This document shows positions 1-7,540 of a DNA stretch of 12,258 bases, piece after piece (the stretch's first letter is position 1; each line of letters starts with the position of its first letter). The notes under the pieces are model-generated. The model saw only the letters and a program-made list of their open reading frames with translations, made no database searches and was not told the origin of the DNA. Source of the DNA: an uncultured Candidatus Melainabacteria bacterium (lineage in GTDB: Bacteria > Cyanobacteriota > Vampirovibrionia > Gastranaerophilales > Gastranaerophilaceae); NCBI GenBank assembly GCA_934757255.1, contig CAKVLL010000044.1, positions 1 through 12,258 on the forward strand, given 5' to 3'. A program made the position numbers and the translations under genes.

Positions 1-26
1 TGTTTTTCTAATGTTAATTCTGACAT
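1..26 (-). CDS. Start of an unidentified minus-strand gene, cut by the window edge
   Basis: An ATG at 26-24 opens a frame reading MSELTLEK before the window ends. It is preceded, at a 5-base spacing, by a near-ideal Shine-Dalgarno sequence (AAGGAGA, minus strand, 38-32), so this is very likely a true gene start. Eight codons are too few to name the product. It lies downstream of the MATE gene on the same strand, but a good -10 box between the two suggests its own promoter. Confidence 0.6.
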
Positions 27-47
27 TTTAATCTCCTTGTCTTTTCC

Positions 48-61
48 AGTCCGTTCGGACT
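48..61 (-). promoter_or_regulatory. Small hairpin in the leader of the cut gene
   Basis: AGTCC and GGACT arms (48-52 and 57-61) enclose a 4-base loop, 9 bases upstream of the Shine-Dalgarno sequence of the gene starting at 26. On the minus strand it would form a short stable stem in the 5' leader. On the plus strand it is followed by TTTTTCT and so resembles a short terminator, but no plus-strand gene is seen upstream of it. Its role is unknown. Confidence 0.35.
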
Positions 62-87
62 TTTTCTATTACTACTTGTTAATTTAT

Positions 88-93
88 ATTATA
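88..93 (-). promoter_or_regulatory. Candidate -10 box for the cut gene
   Basis: A perfect TATAAT (minus strand) lies about 60 bases upstream of the ATG at 26 and would give a leader of about 55 bases. I see no convincing -35 hexamer at 16-18 bases, so only the -10 element is called. The rest of the 27-153 gap is AT-rich and holds a 14-base palindrome (117-130) without a U-tract. Confidence 0.35.
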
Positions 94-153
94 CCTCATA
101 AAAAAATCATGACACAGTTGTTTAAACAACATTTATAAAGATTTTATAAATAT

Positions 154-1524
154 TTAATTTTTTGTCCTCAATTTTTGTTGAGTTCTAAATATAAAACTTT
201 TTATTGTAGAAAAATATCCGGTTGCCAGCACTAAAGAAGCCGCCACCCAAGCAATTGGTCCTGCATAAAATACTCCATAATAACTTATTTTTACAGCTAA
301 AAATACAGCAGCAAAAGAACGCATCAAAAGTTCACCCACAGAAGCCAATAGAGGTATTGTAGCACGTCCCAAACCTTGTAGTGCATTTCTATAAATAAAT
401 ATTTGCGCTAAAAAGAAGTAAAACAAAGAACTAATAAACAAATAATCATGTGCAATTTTTACAACATCTTCATTTTTATAACCAACAAAAATTCTTACCA
501 AATCTCCGCCCCAGAAGTGCATTATAAAAGCCATAAAAATACTTAAACCTAAATTAATTAAAGATGCTCGTTTTACACCAAACCTTATTCTTGAAAACTT
601 TTTTGCACCATAGTTTTGAGCAACAAAAGAAGCTAAAGCGACACCAAAAGAAATCATTGGCAATGTTGCGATTTGTTCTATTCGAAGAGCTGCAGTAAAT
701 GCAGCAATAACGTTTGCGCCAAAAGTATTACATACACTTTGAATAATTAAAATACTTAATCCCAAAATTGCAAATTGCACTGCCATAGGAATTCCAACTC
801 TCAAATGCTCCATTGCAAATTGATAGCCATAATTCCAATCAAAAATCCAATCATTTTTCTTAAGATGTAAAATTGGGAATTGCTTTTTTACATACCAAAC
901 ACAAAGCAAACCTGAAAATCCTTGAGAAAGAATTAGCGCAAGCGCTGAACCCGGAACACCTAAATTGAATTTCAAAATAAAAAGTAACGCTAAAAATATA
1001 TTCAAAATTGACGCAATAATCAAACAATAAAGTGGTGTCATGCTATCGCCAAGCGCGCGAATTATACTTGCCAACAGATTGTAAAAATTTGCAACAAAAA
1101 GCCCTAAAACAACAATTTGAATATAATAATACGCGTCTTTATAAATTTCTTGTGGTACATTCATTAAATACAGAATTTGATGCATAAAAATTGCACAAAC
1201 AGCTGTAAAGATTAAAGTAAACGCAAAACTTAAAATTGTCGACATCGTAACAGAACGACGAACCTCTTCCTCATTTTTTGCACCAAATTTTTGTCCTGTA
1301 ATAACTGAAAATCCGTTAGTCAAACCAACAATTATAAACATTATCAAGAAAAACAGAGGAGAAACGGCTCCAACAGCAGCCAAAGCATTCATTCCAAGAG
1401 TTCTTCCGACAATTATAATATCCGCAACATTATAGAACTGCTGAAAAATGTTTCCGATAAGCAAAGGAATCGAAAACAGCAGCATTAACCTTAACGGTGC
1501 TCCCTTTGTTAAATCATTTATCAT
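154..1524 (-). CDS. MATE family efflux transporter
   Basis: A 456-residue, highly hydrophobic protein of the usual MATE length, with about 12 predicted membrane segments. MATE proteins of the MOP superfamily export cationic drugs and metabolites in exchange for Na+ or H+ across the inner membrane. The N-terminus (NDLTKGAPLRLML followed by SIPLLIGNIFQQFYN) is typical of the DinF/NorM-like branch. The two homologous halves are both visible: the first carries ALAAVGAVSP and GFSVITGQKFGAKN, the second AAFTAALRIEQ and ASFVAQNYGAKK. The start is supported by the family N-terminus, with only a weak AAAGG ribosome site. The gene has its own promoter (1555-1582) and is separated from the glycan operon by a strong terminator, so I infer that it is not part of that operon. 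The substrate cannot be told. It is not a Wzx flippase by its motifs. Confidence 0.93.
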   Translation of the reverse strand: MINDLTKGAPLRLMLLFSIPLLIGNIFQQFYNVADIIIVGRTLGMNALAAVGAVSPLFFLIMFIIVGLTNGFSVITGQKFGAKNEEEVRRSVTMSTILSFAFTLIFTAVCAIFMHQILYLMNVPQEIYKDAYYYIQIVVLGLFVANFYNLLASIIRALGDSMTPLYCLIIASILNIFLALLFILKFNLGVPGSALALILSQGFSGLLCVWYVKKQFPILHLKKNDWIFDWNYGYQFAMEHLRVGIPMAVQFAILGLSILIIQSVCNTFGANVIAAFTAALRIEQIATLPMISFGVALASFVAQNYGAKKFSRIRFGVKRASLINLGLSIFMAFIMHFWGGDLVRIFVGYKNEDVVKIAHDYLFISSLFYFFLAQIFIYRNALQGLGRATIPLLASVGELLMRSFAAVFLAVKISYYGVFYAGPIAWVAASLVLATGYFSTIKSFIFRTQQKLRTKN

Positions 1525-1554
1525 ATTTCGCTAGCCTTTATGGTCGATAATATA

Positions 1555-1582
1555 ATTCTAGCATAGACATTTTGTTTCTCAA
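1555..1582 (-). promoter_or_regulatory. Candidate sigma70-type promoter of the MATE gene
   Basis: On the minus strand a -35 TTGAGA (1582-1577; five of six consensus bases) is followed after 16 bases by a -10 TAGAAT (1560-1555; five of six). The predicted transcript start near 1548 gives a leader of about 24 bases before the MATE start codon at 1524. The promoter abuts the palindromic repeat element on its upstream side. Confidence 0.6.
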
Positions 1583-1583
1583 A

Positions 1584-1767
1584 TTGTTATTTCTATGTCA
1601 TCTGCTCTTAAGAGCTTACGCTCTACCGAAAATCCGCTCTCCCCTCCAAGGGAGAAGCCGTGAAATACGTTAATCTGACGCAAGTTATGGCTTCTCCCTT
1701 GAGGGGAGAAGCTGGCGAAGCCTGATGAGGGTGATAGAGAAAAGTAGGGTGCAAATTTTTGCACCAA
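1584..1767. repeat. Palindrome-rich intergenic repeat element (REP/MITE-like)
   Basis: The block is built of nested inverted repeats. A long stem has arms 1637-1659 and 1689-1710, which pair over about 22 bases with a single bulged base around a 29-base loop. Each arm carries its own smaller CTCCC/GGGAG dyad. There is also a perfect 12-base palindrome at 1604-1615 and an 8-base-pair hairpin (GGTGCAAA/TTTGCACC) at 1749-1766. It is visibly richer in G and C than its surroundings. A 62-codon open frame crosses it but looks like translated repeat, not a gene. Such elements are usually dispersed in many copies; that this one is dispersed is an inference, since only one copy lies in the window. Confidence 0.6.
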
Positions 1768-1781
1768 TAACTGTTAATAAA

Positions 1782-1817
1782 AAAGGGGAAATTGGTTTAA
1801 ACCAATTTCCCCTTTTC
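1782..1817 (-). terminator. Intrinsic terminator of the glycan operon
   Basis: A perfect 36-base palindrome (AAAAGGGG... to ...CCCCTTTT, centre 1799/1800) begins 16 bases beyond the ugd stop codon. Read on the minus strand, it gives a GC-capped stem followed by TTTTTTATT, a classic rho-independent terminator. On the plus strand the stem is followed by CCAATT with no long T-run, so it acts mainly in the operon's direction. Confidence 0.9.
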
Positions 1818-1833
1818 CAATTATACAAGCACC

Positions 1834-3159
1834 TTAAACCGACGCCAAATCCTCTTTAAACACTTTTCCAATACAAGAATATTCAAAACCTCTCTCAATA
1901 AGTCTATTGCCATCGTATTGGTTTCTACCGTCGAAAATCACAGGTGTTTTCATCAAAGATTTTATTCTGTCAAAATCAGGTCTTCTGAATTCGTTCCACT
2001 CAGTCAAAAGTAACATTGCATCCGCCTGTTCTAAAGCATCATAAGAAGATTTACAGTATTTAATTGTATCTTTAAAATAGAATTCTGCGCAGTCGTAAGC
2101 TTTTGGGTCGTATGCTTGAACCTTCGCGCCACGTTCTAATAAAGCATTGATGATAGTAATTGCCGGTGCTTCACGCATATCGTTTGTTTTTGGTTTGAAT
2201 GCTAAACCCCAAACCGCGAATATTTTTCCGCTCAAATCATCGCCAAATCTATTTAAGATTTTTTGAATAAATATTTGACGTTGTTTCTTGTTGATATCAT
2301 CAGCTGTTTTTAACATTGAATAGTCGCAGCCATTATCCATCGCAGTTTTAGTTAAAGCTTTTACGTCTTTTGGGAAGCAACTTCCACCGTAGCCAAGCCC
2401 TGGGAATAAGAATTTTGAGCCGATTCTTGAATCAGAACACATGCCAATTCTTACCATTTCAGCGTTTGCACCTACTTTTTCACAGATATTTGCAATTTCA
2501 TTAGCGTAAGATATTTTTACGGCTAAAAAAGAATTTGCCGCGTACTTTGTCATTTCTGCAGATTTAACATCCATCATAATCACAGGGTTACCGGTTCTTA
2601 AGAATGGAGCATAAAGTTCTTGCATAATTTCAGATGCTCTTTTGGAATTAGAACCAATTACAACTCTATCCGGTTTTAAGAAATCATCTACTGCAGCACC
2701 TTGTTTTAAGAATTCCGGATTAGAAACTACATCAAATTCAACATTTGTTTGAGTTTTGATAATTTCAGTTACTCTATCCGCAGTACCAACCGGCACGGTT
2801 GATTTATCAACAATAACAGTATATTTTTCAATTGATTGACCAATCGATTTAGCGACTTGTTCAACGTATTTCAAATCAGCAGAGCCGTCTTCGCCTTGTG
2901 GTGTTCCAACAGCAATAAAACAAACTAAAGATTCCGCTACAGCTGATTTAATATCAGAAGTAAAATGCAATCTTTCTTCGCCAACATTCACCTTAATCAA
3001 ATCTTCAAGCCCAGGTTCATAAATTGGAATAATGCCGTTTTTTAACTGTGTAAGTTTTTCTTCGTTGTTATCAACACAAATTACGTTATTCCCCATCTCT
3101 GCAAGACAAGTCCCAACAACAAGCCCAACATAACCGGTGCCAATTACACATATTTTCAT
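1834..3159 (-). CDS. ugd: UDP-glucose 6-dehydrogenase
   Basis: A 441-residue cytoplasmic enzyme that oxidises UDP-glucose to UDP-glucuronate with two NAD+. The N-terminal Rossmann fold shows IGTGYVG at residues 6-12 and acidic VDNN at 29-32. The family signature NPEFLKQGAAVDDF lies at 147-160, the conserved lysine of AEMTKYAAN at 205, and the catalytic cysteine at 261 within GYGGSCFPKD. The C-terminal UDP-binding domain contains AFKPKTNDMREAPA. Length and motifs are complete. The start is set by a good AAGGAGAG site located in the last codons of the preceding gene, whose TAA stop is directly followed by this ATG. It is the last gene of the operon, 16 bases before the terminator, and its product is the substrate of the UXS encoded just upstream. 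Confidence 0.97.
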   Translation of the reverse strand: MKICVIGTGYVGLVVGTCLAEMGNNVICVDNNEEKLTQLKNGIIPIYEPGLEDLIKVNVGEERLHFTSDIKSAVAESLVCFIAVGTPQGEDGSADLKYVEQVAKSIGQSIEKYTVIVDKSTVPVGTADRVTEIIKTQTNVEFDVVSNPEFLKQGAAVDDFLKPDRVVIGSNSKRASEIMQELYAPFLRTGNPVIMMDVKSAEMTKYAANSFLAVKISYANEIANICEKVGANAEMVRIGMCSDSRIGSKFLFPGLGYGGSCFPKDVKALTKTAMDNGCDYSMLKTADDINKKQRQIFIQKILNRFGDDLSGKIFAVWGLAFKPKTNDMREAPAITIINALLERGAKVQAYDPKAYDCAEFYFKDTIKYCKSSYDALEQADAMLLLTEWNEFRRPDFDRIKSLMKTPVIFDGRNQYDGNRLIERGFEYSCIGKVFKEDLASV

Positions 3160-4116
3160 TTATATCTCTCCTTTTAATTTTTTATCAAAATATTTTATAG
3201 TCTTGTCCAAACCTTCGCTCAATTTAATTTGAGGTTCCCAGTTTAATTTGCTTTTTGCAAGCGTAATATCCGGGCGTCTTTGAGTCGGATCGTCTGATGG
3301 AAGCGGTTTGTAGATAATTTTCAAATCCTTGTTAATTTTTTCTCTAACAAGTTCCGCTAATTCTTTTATTGTGAATTCTCCTGGGTTGCCGGTGTTAACA
3401 GGTCCTAAGAACTCATCTTCGGATGCCATCATTTTTACAATTACGTTAATCAAGTCATCAACGTAGCAGAATGAGCGAGTTTGAGAACCGTCGCCGTAGA
3501 TTGTCAAATCTTCACCACGTAGCGCCTGACAAATAAAGTTTGAAACAACTCTACCATCGTTTGGATCCATAAATGGTCCGTAGGTGTTGAAAATTCTGAT
3601 AACCTTGATTCGTACTCCGTAAATTCTGTGGTAATCGAAGTAAAGACTTTCGGCACAGCGTTTGCCTTCGTCGTAACAAGCGCGAATGCCGTTTGGATTA
3701 ACGTTTCCTCTATATGACTCGACTTGTGGGTGAACAAGTGGTTCGCCGTAGACTTCACTCGTAGAACTTTGTAGAATTTTTGCATTGTTTTTTCTTGCAA
3801 GTTCTAACATGTTTATTGCGCCGAATACGCAAGTTTTGGTTGTGAATATTGATCTTTCGCCTTGGTAAGCCGGAGGTGAAGCCGGACAAGCAAGGTTATA
3901 AATTTCGTCGATTTTTTCGTCAATTTCGAGCGGTTCTATAATGTCATGCTCGATGAAGCGAAAACGTGGATTGTCTAGAAGTTCTTTAACGTTATTCAAA
4001 GAGCCTGTGTAGTTGTTGTCTACACAAATAATTTTGTTGTTCTCATCTTGTATTAATCTTTTGCAAAGATTCGAACCAATAAATCCGGTCCCACCGGTGA
4101 TTAAGATCGTGTACAT
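3160..4116 (-). CDS. uxs: UDP-glucuronate decarboxylase (UDP-xylose synthase)
   Basis: A 318-residue extended short-chain dehydrogenase that decarboxylates UDP-glucuronate to UDP-xylose through a bound 4-keto intermediate. GGTGFIGS (residues 8-15) binds NAD. NLACPASPPAYQ (74-85) is the hallmark that separates UXS from epimerases and dTDP-glucose dehydratases. SSTSEVYGEP (117-126) gives the Thr/Glu active-site pair, and the YDEGK catalytic Tyr148 and Lys152 are intact. IFNTYGPFM and GRVVSNFICQALRGEDL also match the family. The protein lacks the N-terminal membrane anchor of animal UXS, as is usual in bacteria. The ATG lies 6 bases past GGGAGA-like sequence in the end of the upstream gene, which it overlaps by 16 bases. 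Pairing with ugd makes the UDP-xylose assignment firm. Confidence 0.95.
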   Translation of the reverse strand: MYTILITGGTGFIGSNLCKRLIQDENNKIICVDNNYTGSLNNVKELLDNPRFRFIEHDIIEPLEIDEKIDEIYNLACPASPPAYQGERSIFTTKTCVFGAINMLELARKNNAKILQSSTSEVYGEPLVHPQVESYRGNVNPNGIRACYDEGKRCAESLYFDYHRIYGVRIKVIRIFNTYGPFMDPNDGRVVSNFICQALRGEDLTIYGDGSQTRSFCYVDDLINVIVKMMASEDEFLGPVNTGNPGEFTIKELAELVREKINKDLKIIYKPLPSDDPTQRRPDITLAKSKLNWEPQIKLSEGLDKTIKYFDKKLKGEI

Positions 4117-6458
4117 ATATCATCTCCCTTATTTTTATTAACCAAATCAATTAAAATTTGACCAACATGGTCAAATGTAAAAAGATGTCTATTGTTAAAT
4201 ATATTATTTCTATAATTTTGAATTTCTTCCTTAGACATTTTTTTTATTTTTAATAAATCATCTTTATCCTTAATTAAAATTGCCATTTTTTTATTTATTA
4301 ATTCTTTATACAAATTATGTTCAGTATGAGAAATTAATGGAATAATTCCATTCATCAAATAACATACGTCTTTATTAGGATTATTTATAAATGCATAATA
4401 CAATTCTTTACTAGAATTTTTGTTACAATATGCTTGTTGTCCCTCTAAAGAAAAATAATATTGCTTATTTTTTTCAAATTTTTCAACACTATTGTCAAAA
4501 ATGTCATAAAAATGTGATAACCCAAAACAAACAGCATTGTGTTTAAGATAGAATTCATGCCTATCATTTAATATATTACTTAAAGAATTACTACCAGCTA
4601 AATAATATACATTTTTTCTTCCTTTTATTCTTTTATGAAAAAATCTTTGTATTTTTACATTACTTACAAATGGATAAAACAATGTGTTCATTTTTTTATA
4701 ATCAAGGGGAGTTGAACAAATAATTCGCCCCATTGAAATATAACTTTTTTCAAATTTTAATGATTTATTGTTATGAACAAACTTTTCAAGTGGAGTTTCT
4801 ATCCAGCCAAAAAGATGTTTTTTATTTAAAGCATTAGGAATATTAGATAAAACAAAATCTTTTACTGCACTGTTATCAAACATTAAAATATCACAATATT
4901 TTATTTTTTCATCAAAAATTTCAATCATTTTTGAAGAGGCAAATCCAGTGTCACCATTAAAATACCTAATAACTTTCGCTCCAAATTGATTTTCTATATT
5001 AGCTCTTGATATTTTGTACAGTACATCTAATTCAATTAAGCCTTTCTCTTTTAATTTTTCATTATTTTTAAAAGAATTTACATCTCCTCCAAAATTGCCT
5101 CCGCCTAAAACAATTGTATTTTTATTTAATCCTAAAGATTTTATAAAATTTTCTGAATCATTCCAATAAATTAATTCTGCACCAATGCTCTTAAGAATGC
5201 CTAGATTTGCAGTCCATAATATCTCTTTTGTTAATATAACTTTTAAAGAAAACCCTCGTTCTATAAAATATTTAAAGCTGTCAATAAACCAGCAGCCTTC
5301 ACCTATAAGAATTATTTTTCTATCATTTGTTAAATTTGTTTGTACAAATTCTTGTTTTAAATTTTTGTATTGTTGTATTATGTTTTGTCCAAGTTTTCTA
5401 GAATCTTCATCATAATTCCAAAGGATTTCAGTTCCTTTATATTTTTCTTTAATATCATTCATATTCGGATTTAAAATATCAAATCCCCATTTTTGTTTCC
5501 AATAACTATAATCGTGTTGTAAAATTTTTGAACGCCAAGACTGATATTTTCTTGTAAATACTTGAATCCCAAAAACATAATATTTTTTTCTTACATTTGT
5601 TTCTTTCTTTTTAAAAACTTGAACTCCTAATAAATGATATTTAGTTTTTCCACTTTTAGTTTTCTTATTAAATAACCAACTGAATTTATTCTTATTTCTA
5701 GACCAGTTTGCCGGATTTCTATCTCCTCTCATTGAAAAACGATGACAAACCTCTATATCAGGTAAATAAAAACATTTTTTACCATATAACCTAAATGACA
5801 AATAAAAATCATCATCCTCTATCCATAACGGATAATTTTCATCAAAACCACCAATTTTAAGGGCTGTTTCTCTATCACAAAATGTTAAAACACCGAGAGC
5901 CATATCACATTCAGCTACTTCATCAATAATTTTAGCAAGATCTTTTATTGGCTTTGTTTTATCGTCCCATTTTCTTTTTCCAATTTGTTCTGTTGGTTCT
6001 TTTCCTCTATCTACCAACCCCGTTGGAGAAATTACAGAGCGACCTATTGCATGCAAATTGCCATCATCAATTAAAACTTTACTTGTAATTACACCAATTT
6101 TTTCAGGATTTATATAATAAAAATCTAAAAATTTCTCTACAAAGCTTTTTGTTTCAATAGTAGCATCACCATCACATCTAATTATAAAATTACCTTTTGC
6201 TGCATATAAACATTTATTCAATGCATTAATTATGCCTTTATGTGGTTCTGCAATTATTTGCATATTATTAATTTTTCCTGAATTTTGCCATTTATATAAC
6301 AACTCAAGACCATCATCTTCAGAACCATCATCACATACTATGAATTCATAATTTTCATAGGTATTATTTATTACAAATTTTTCAAAGAATAAATCCAAAA
6401 CATGTTGATTATTGTAATTTGGCAATATAAATGAAATTAAAGGTTTTTCAGTTGTCAT
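4101..6458 (-). CDS. Two-part glycosyltransferase: N-terminal GT2 domain plus unassigned C-terminal domain
   Basis: A protein of 785 residues. I place the start at the ATG at 6458, which has a good GGGAGA site and forms a TAATG junction with the gene before. An upstream in-frame ATG at 6473 would add five residues but has a poor site. Residues about 5-245 form a GT-A fold GT2 transferase: SFILPNYNN, VCDDGSED, the metal-binding DGD at 96-98, and GGFDENYPLWIEDDD near 203-216 as the likely acceptor/base region. A basic linker (about 260-305) carries two copies of a 12-residue unit, KYHLLGVQVFKK and KYYVFGIQVFTR. Residues about 380-780 form a second domain with alternating strand-like segments (IILIGEGCWF, NTIVLGGGNFGG, DILMFDNSAV, YYLAGSNS). 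It looks alpha/beta and might be a GT-B or pyruvyltransferase-like fold, but I cannot assign it. The gene is conspicuously AT-rich and rich in Asn/Lys/Phe. It probably makes one or two linkages of the glycan; donor unknown. Confidence 0.85.
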   Translation of the reverse strand: MTTEKPLISFILPNYNNQHVLDLFFEKFVINNTYENYEFIVCDDGSEDDGLELLYKWQNSGKINNMQIIAEPHKGIINALNKCLYAAKGNFIIRCDGDATIETKSFVEKFLDFYYINPEKIGVITSKVLIDDGNLHAIGRSVISPTGLVDRGKEPTEQIGKRKWDDKTKPIKDLAKIIDEVAECDMALGVLTFCDRETALKIGGFDENYPLWIEDDDFYLSFRLYGKKCFYLPDIEVCHRFSMRGDRNPANWSRNKNKFSWLFNKKTKSGKTKYHLLGVQVFKKKETNVRKKYYVFGIQVFTRKYQSWRSKILQHDYSYWKQKWGFDILNPNMNDIKEKYKGTEILWNYDEDSRKLGQNIIQQYKNLKQEFVQTNLTNDRKIILIGEGCWFIDSFKYFIERGFSLKVILTKEILWTANLGILKSIGAELIYWNDSENFIKSLGLNKNTIVLGGGNFGGDVNSFKNNEKLKEKGLIELDVLYKISRANIENQFGAKVIRYFNGDTGFASSKMIEIFDEKIKYCDILMFDNSAVKDFVLSNIPNALNKKHLFGWIETPLEKFVHNNKSLKFEKSYISMGRIICSTPLDYKKMNTLFYPFVSNVKIQRFFHKRIKGRKNVYYLAGSNSLSNILNDRHEFYLKHNAVCFGLSHFYDIFDNSVEKFEKNKQYYFSLEGQQAYCNKNSSKELYYAFINNPNKDVCYLMNGIIPLISHTEHNLYKELINKKMAILIKDKDDLLKIKKMSKEEIQNYRNNIFNNRHLFTFDHVGQILIDLVNKNKGDDICTRS

Positions 6459-7540
6459 TATTTTTTCTCCCATCTTATGTAGTCTTTTCCAAATAATCTT
6501 AAATAAATTTGTTTATTACTAATTTTCAAAGCAATAATTTTACTTCTTTTATCTTTAAAAGCTTTATTTTTTTGTTTTTTTATAAAATATTCATAGAATT
6601 TTTCTTTGTCTTTAATTAAAAGATTAAAAATCTTTTTAGAAACTTTTTGAAAAAATATCTTGTCCAAAATCCCTTTTTCATAAGCATTAAGAAATTCATT
6701 TGAATACTTGTCTATAAATTCTCGATGATACTCTTCAGAAATTCTTTCCAAATTCCACATATAAACGTTATACTGATTTATCCATTTATACTCTTCTACA
6801 TATTTTTGTATTTTGGGATTGTCTTGCAAAAAACTATCAATTTCTTCGAATTCTCTACAAATTGCAAACACTTTGCCTTTTGACTTTACAGAAGAAAACT
6901 CATTATCTTGTCTGTAATGTATATAAGAATTGGGAGTTAATACAAAACGATTTGCTAATGCGGTTGTCTTAAATGCAAATGATATATCCTGATAACTAGC
7001 ACCAGCAGTTTCTAAATACCTAATTTCGTTTTCTTTTAAAAATGTATTTTTATATATAGCAGACCAGACACTGGCTGGAATTGTTAAAATATCACCAGAA
7101 TTTTCAATATTTATAACTTTGTTATGAATAAACTTTGAATTACTATAAAAACGCTCATTTTTAGCAGATTTAGTAAAATATTTAAACCAATCTGACTTTA
7201 CAACATCAGCATCATTATTTTTTGCTATATTATATAAATCCTCGAACATATTTAATTCTGCAAAATCATCTGATTCTACAAAACCAATATATTCACCTGT
7301 AGCATTATCTATACCAACATTATATGCTTTTCCAAGTCCTTCATTGGTTTTATGTATAACTTTTAGGCGTTTATCGCGTTGGGCATATTCATCACATATA
7401 GATGGACAAAAATCGGTTGATCCATCATCTACAAGAATTATTTCAATATCTTTTAATGTTTGATTAACAATACTGTCCAGACATTCTCGTAGATATTTTT
7501 CCACATTATAAATAGGCACTATTACAGAAACTTTTGGCAT
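6458..7540 (-). CDS. GT2 family glycosyltransferase
   Basis: A 360-residue GT-A transferase. The N-terminal half is canonical: VSVIVPIYNVEKYL (4-17), QTLKDIEIILVDDGSTD (27-43), the NEGLGKAYNVG stretch near 66-76, and the metal-binding ESDD at 89-92. YQDISFAFK is probably the acceptor-side acidic motif. The C-terminal half is Lys/Asn-rich, predicted helical, and without a recognised domain. It ends with QIYLRLFGKDYI, which resembles short FG motifs in the other three transferases of this operon. An AGGAG site lies 9 bases before the ATG, and the start shares its A with the TAA stop of galE. Inverting enzyme by family; donor and acceptor unknown. Visibly AT-rich, like the next gene. Confidence 0.92.
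   Translation of the reverse strand: MPKVSVIVPIYNVEKYLRECLDSIVNQTLKDIEIILVDDGSTDFCPSICDEYAQRDKRLKVIHKTNEGLGKAYNVGIDNATGEYIGFVESDDFAELNMFEDLYNIAKNNDADVVKSDWFKYFTKSAKNERFYSNSKFIHNKVINIENSGDILTIPASVWSAIYKNTFLKENEIRYLETAGASYQDISFAFKTTALANRFVLTPNSYIHYRQDNEFSSVKSKGKVFAICREFEEIDSFLQDNPKIQKYVEEYKWINQYNVYMWNLERISEEYHREFIDKYSNEFLNAYEKGILDKIFFQKVSKKIFNLLIKDKEKFYEYFIKKQKNKAFKDKRSKIIALKISNKQIYLRLFGKDYIRWEKK

Noticed and set aside
117..130. GTTGTTTAAACAAC palindrome as the MATE terminator
   Set aside because: The stem is short and AT-rich and is followed on the minus strand by TGTGTCATG, not by a U-run directly, so it is too weak to call.
154..1524. MATE protein as the flippase of the glycan operon
   Set aside because: It belongs to the same superfamily as Wzx, but its motifs are those of a drug/metabolite MATE, and a strong terminator and its own promoter separate it from the operon.
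1579..1767. 62-codon minus-strand open frame as a small protein gene
   Set aside because: It coincides with the palindromic repeat, has a repeat-like translation, overlaps the MATE -35 box and has no good ribosome site.
3504..3800. 98-codon minus-strand open frame inside uxs
   Set aside because: It is an out-of-frame shadow of the UDP-xylose synthase gene, whose own frame carries every catalytic motif.
4606..4615. TATACATTTT as a third copy of the control-region site
   Set aside because: It lies inside the AT-rich transferase gene, lacks the flanking TTTTC, the ATCA centre and any palindrome, and is expected by chance in such sequence.
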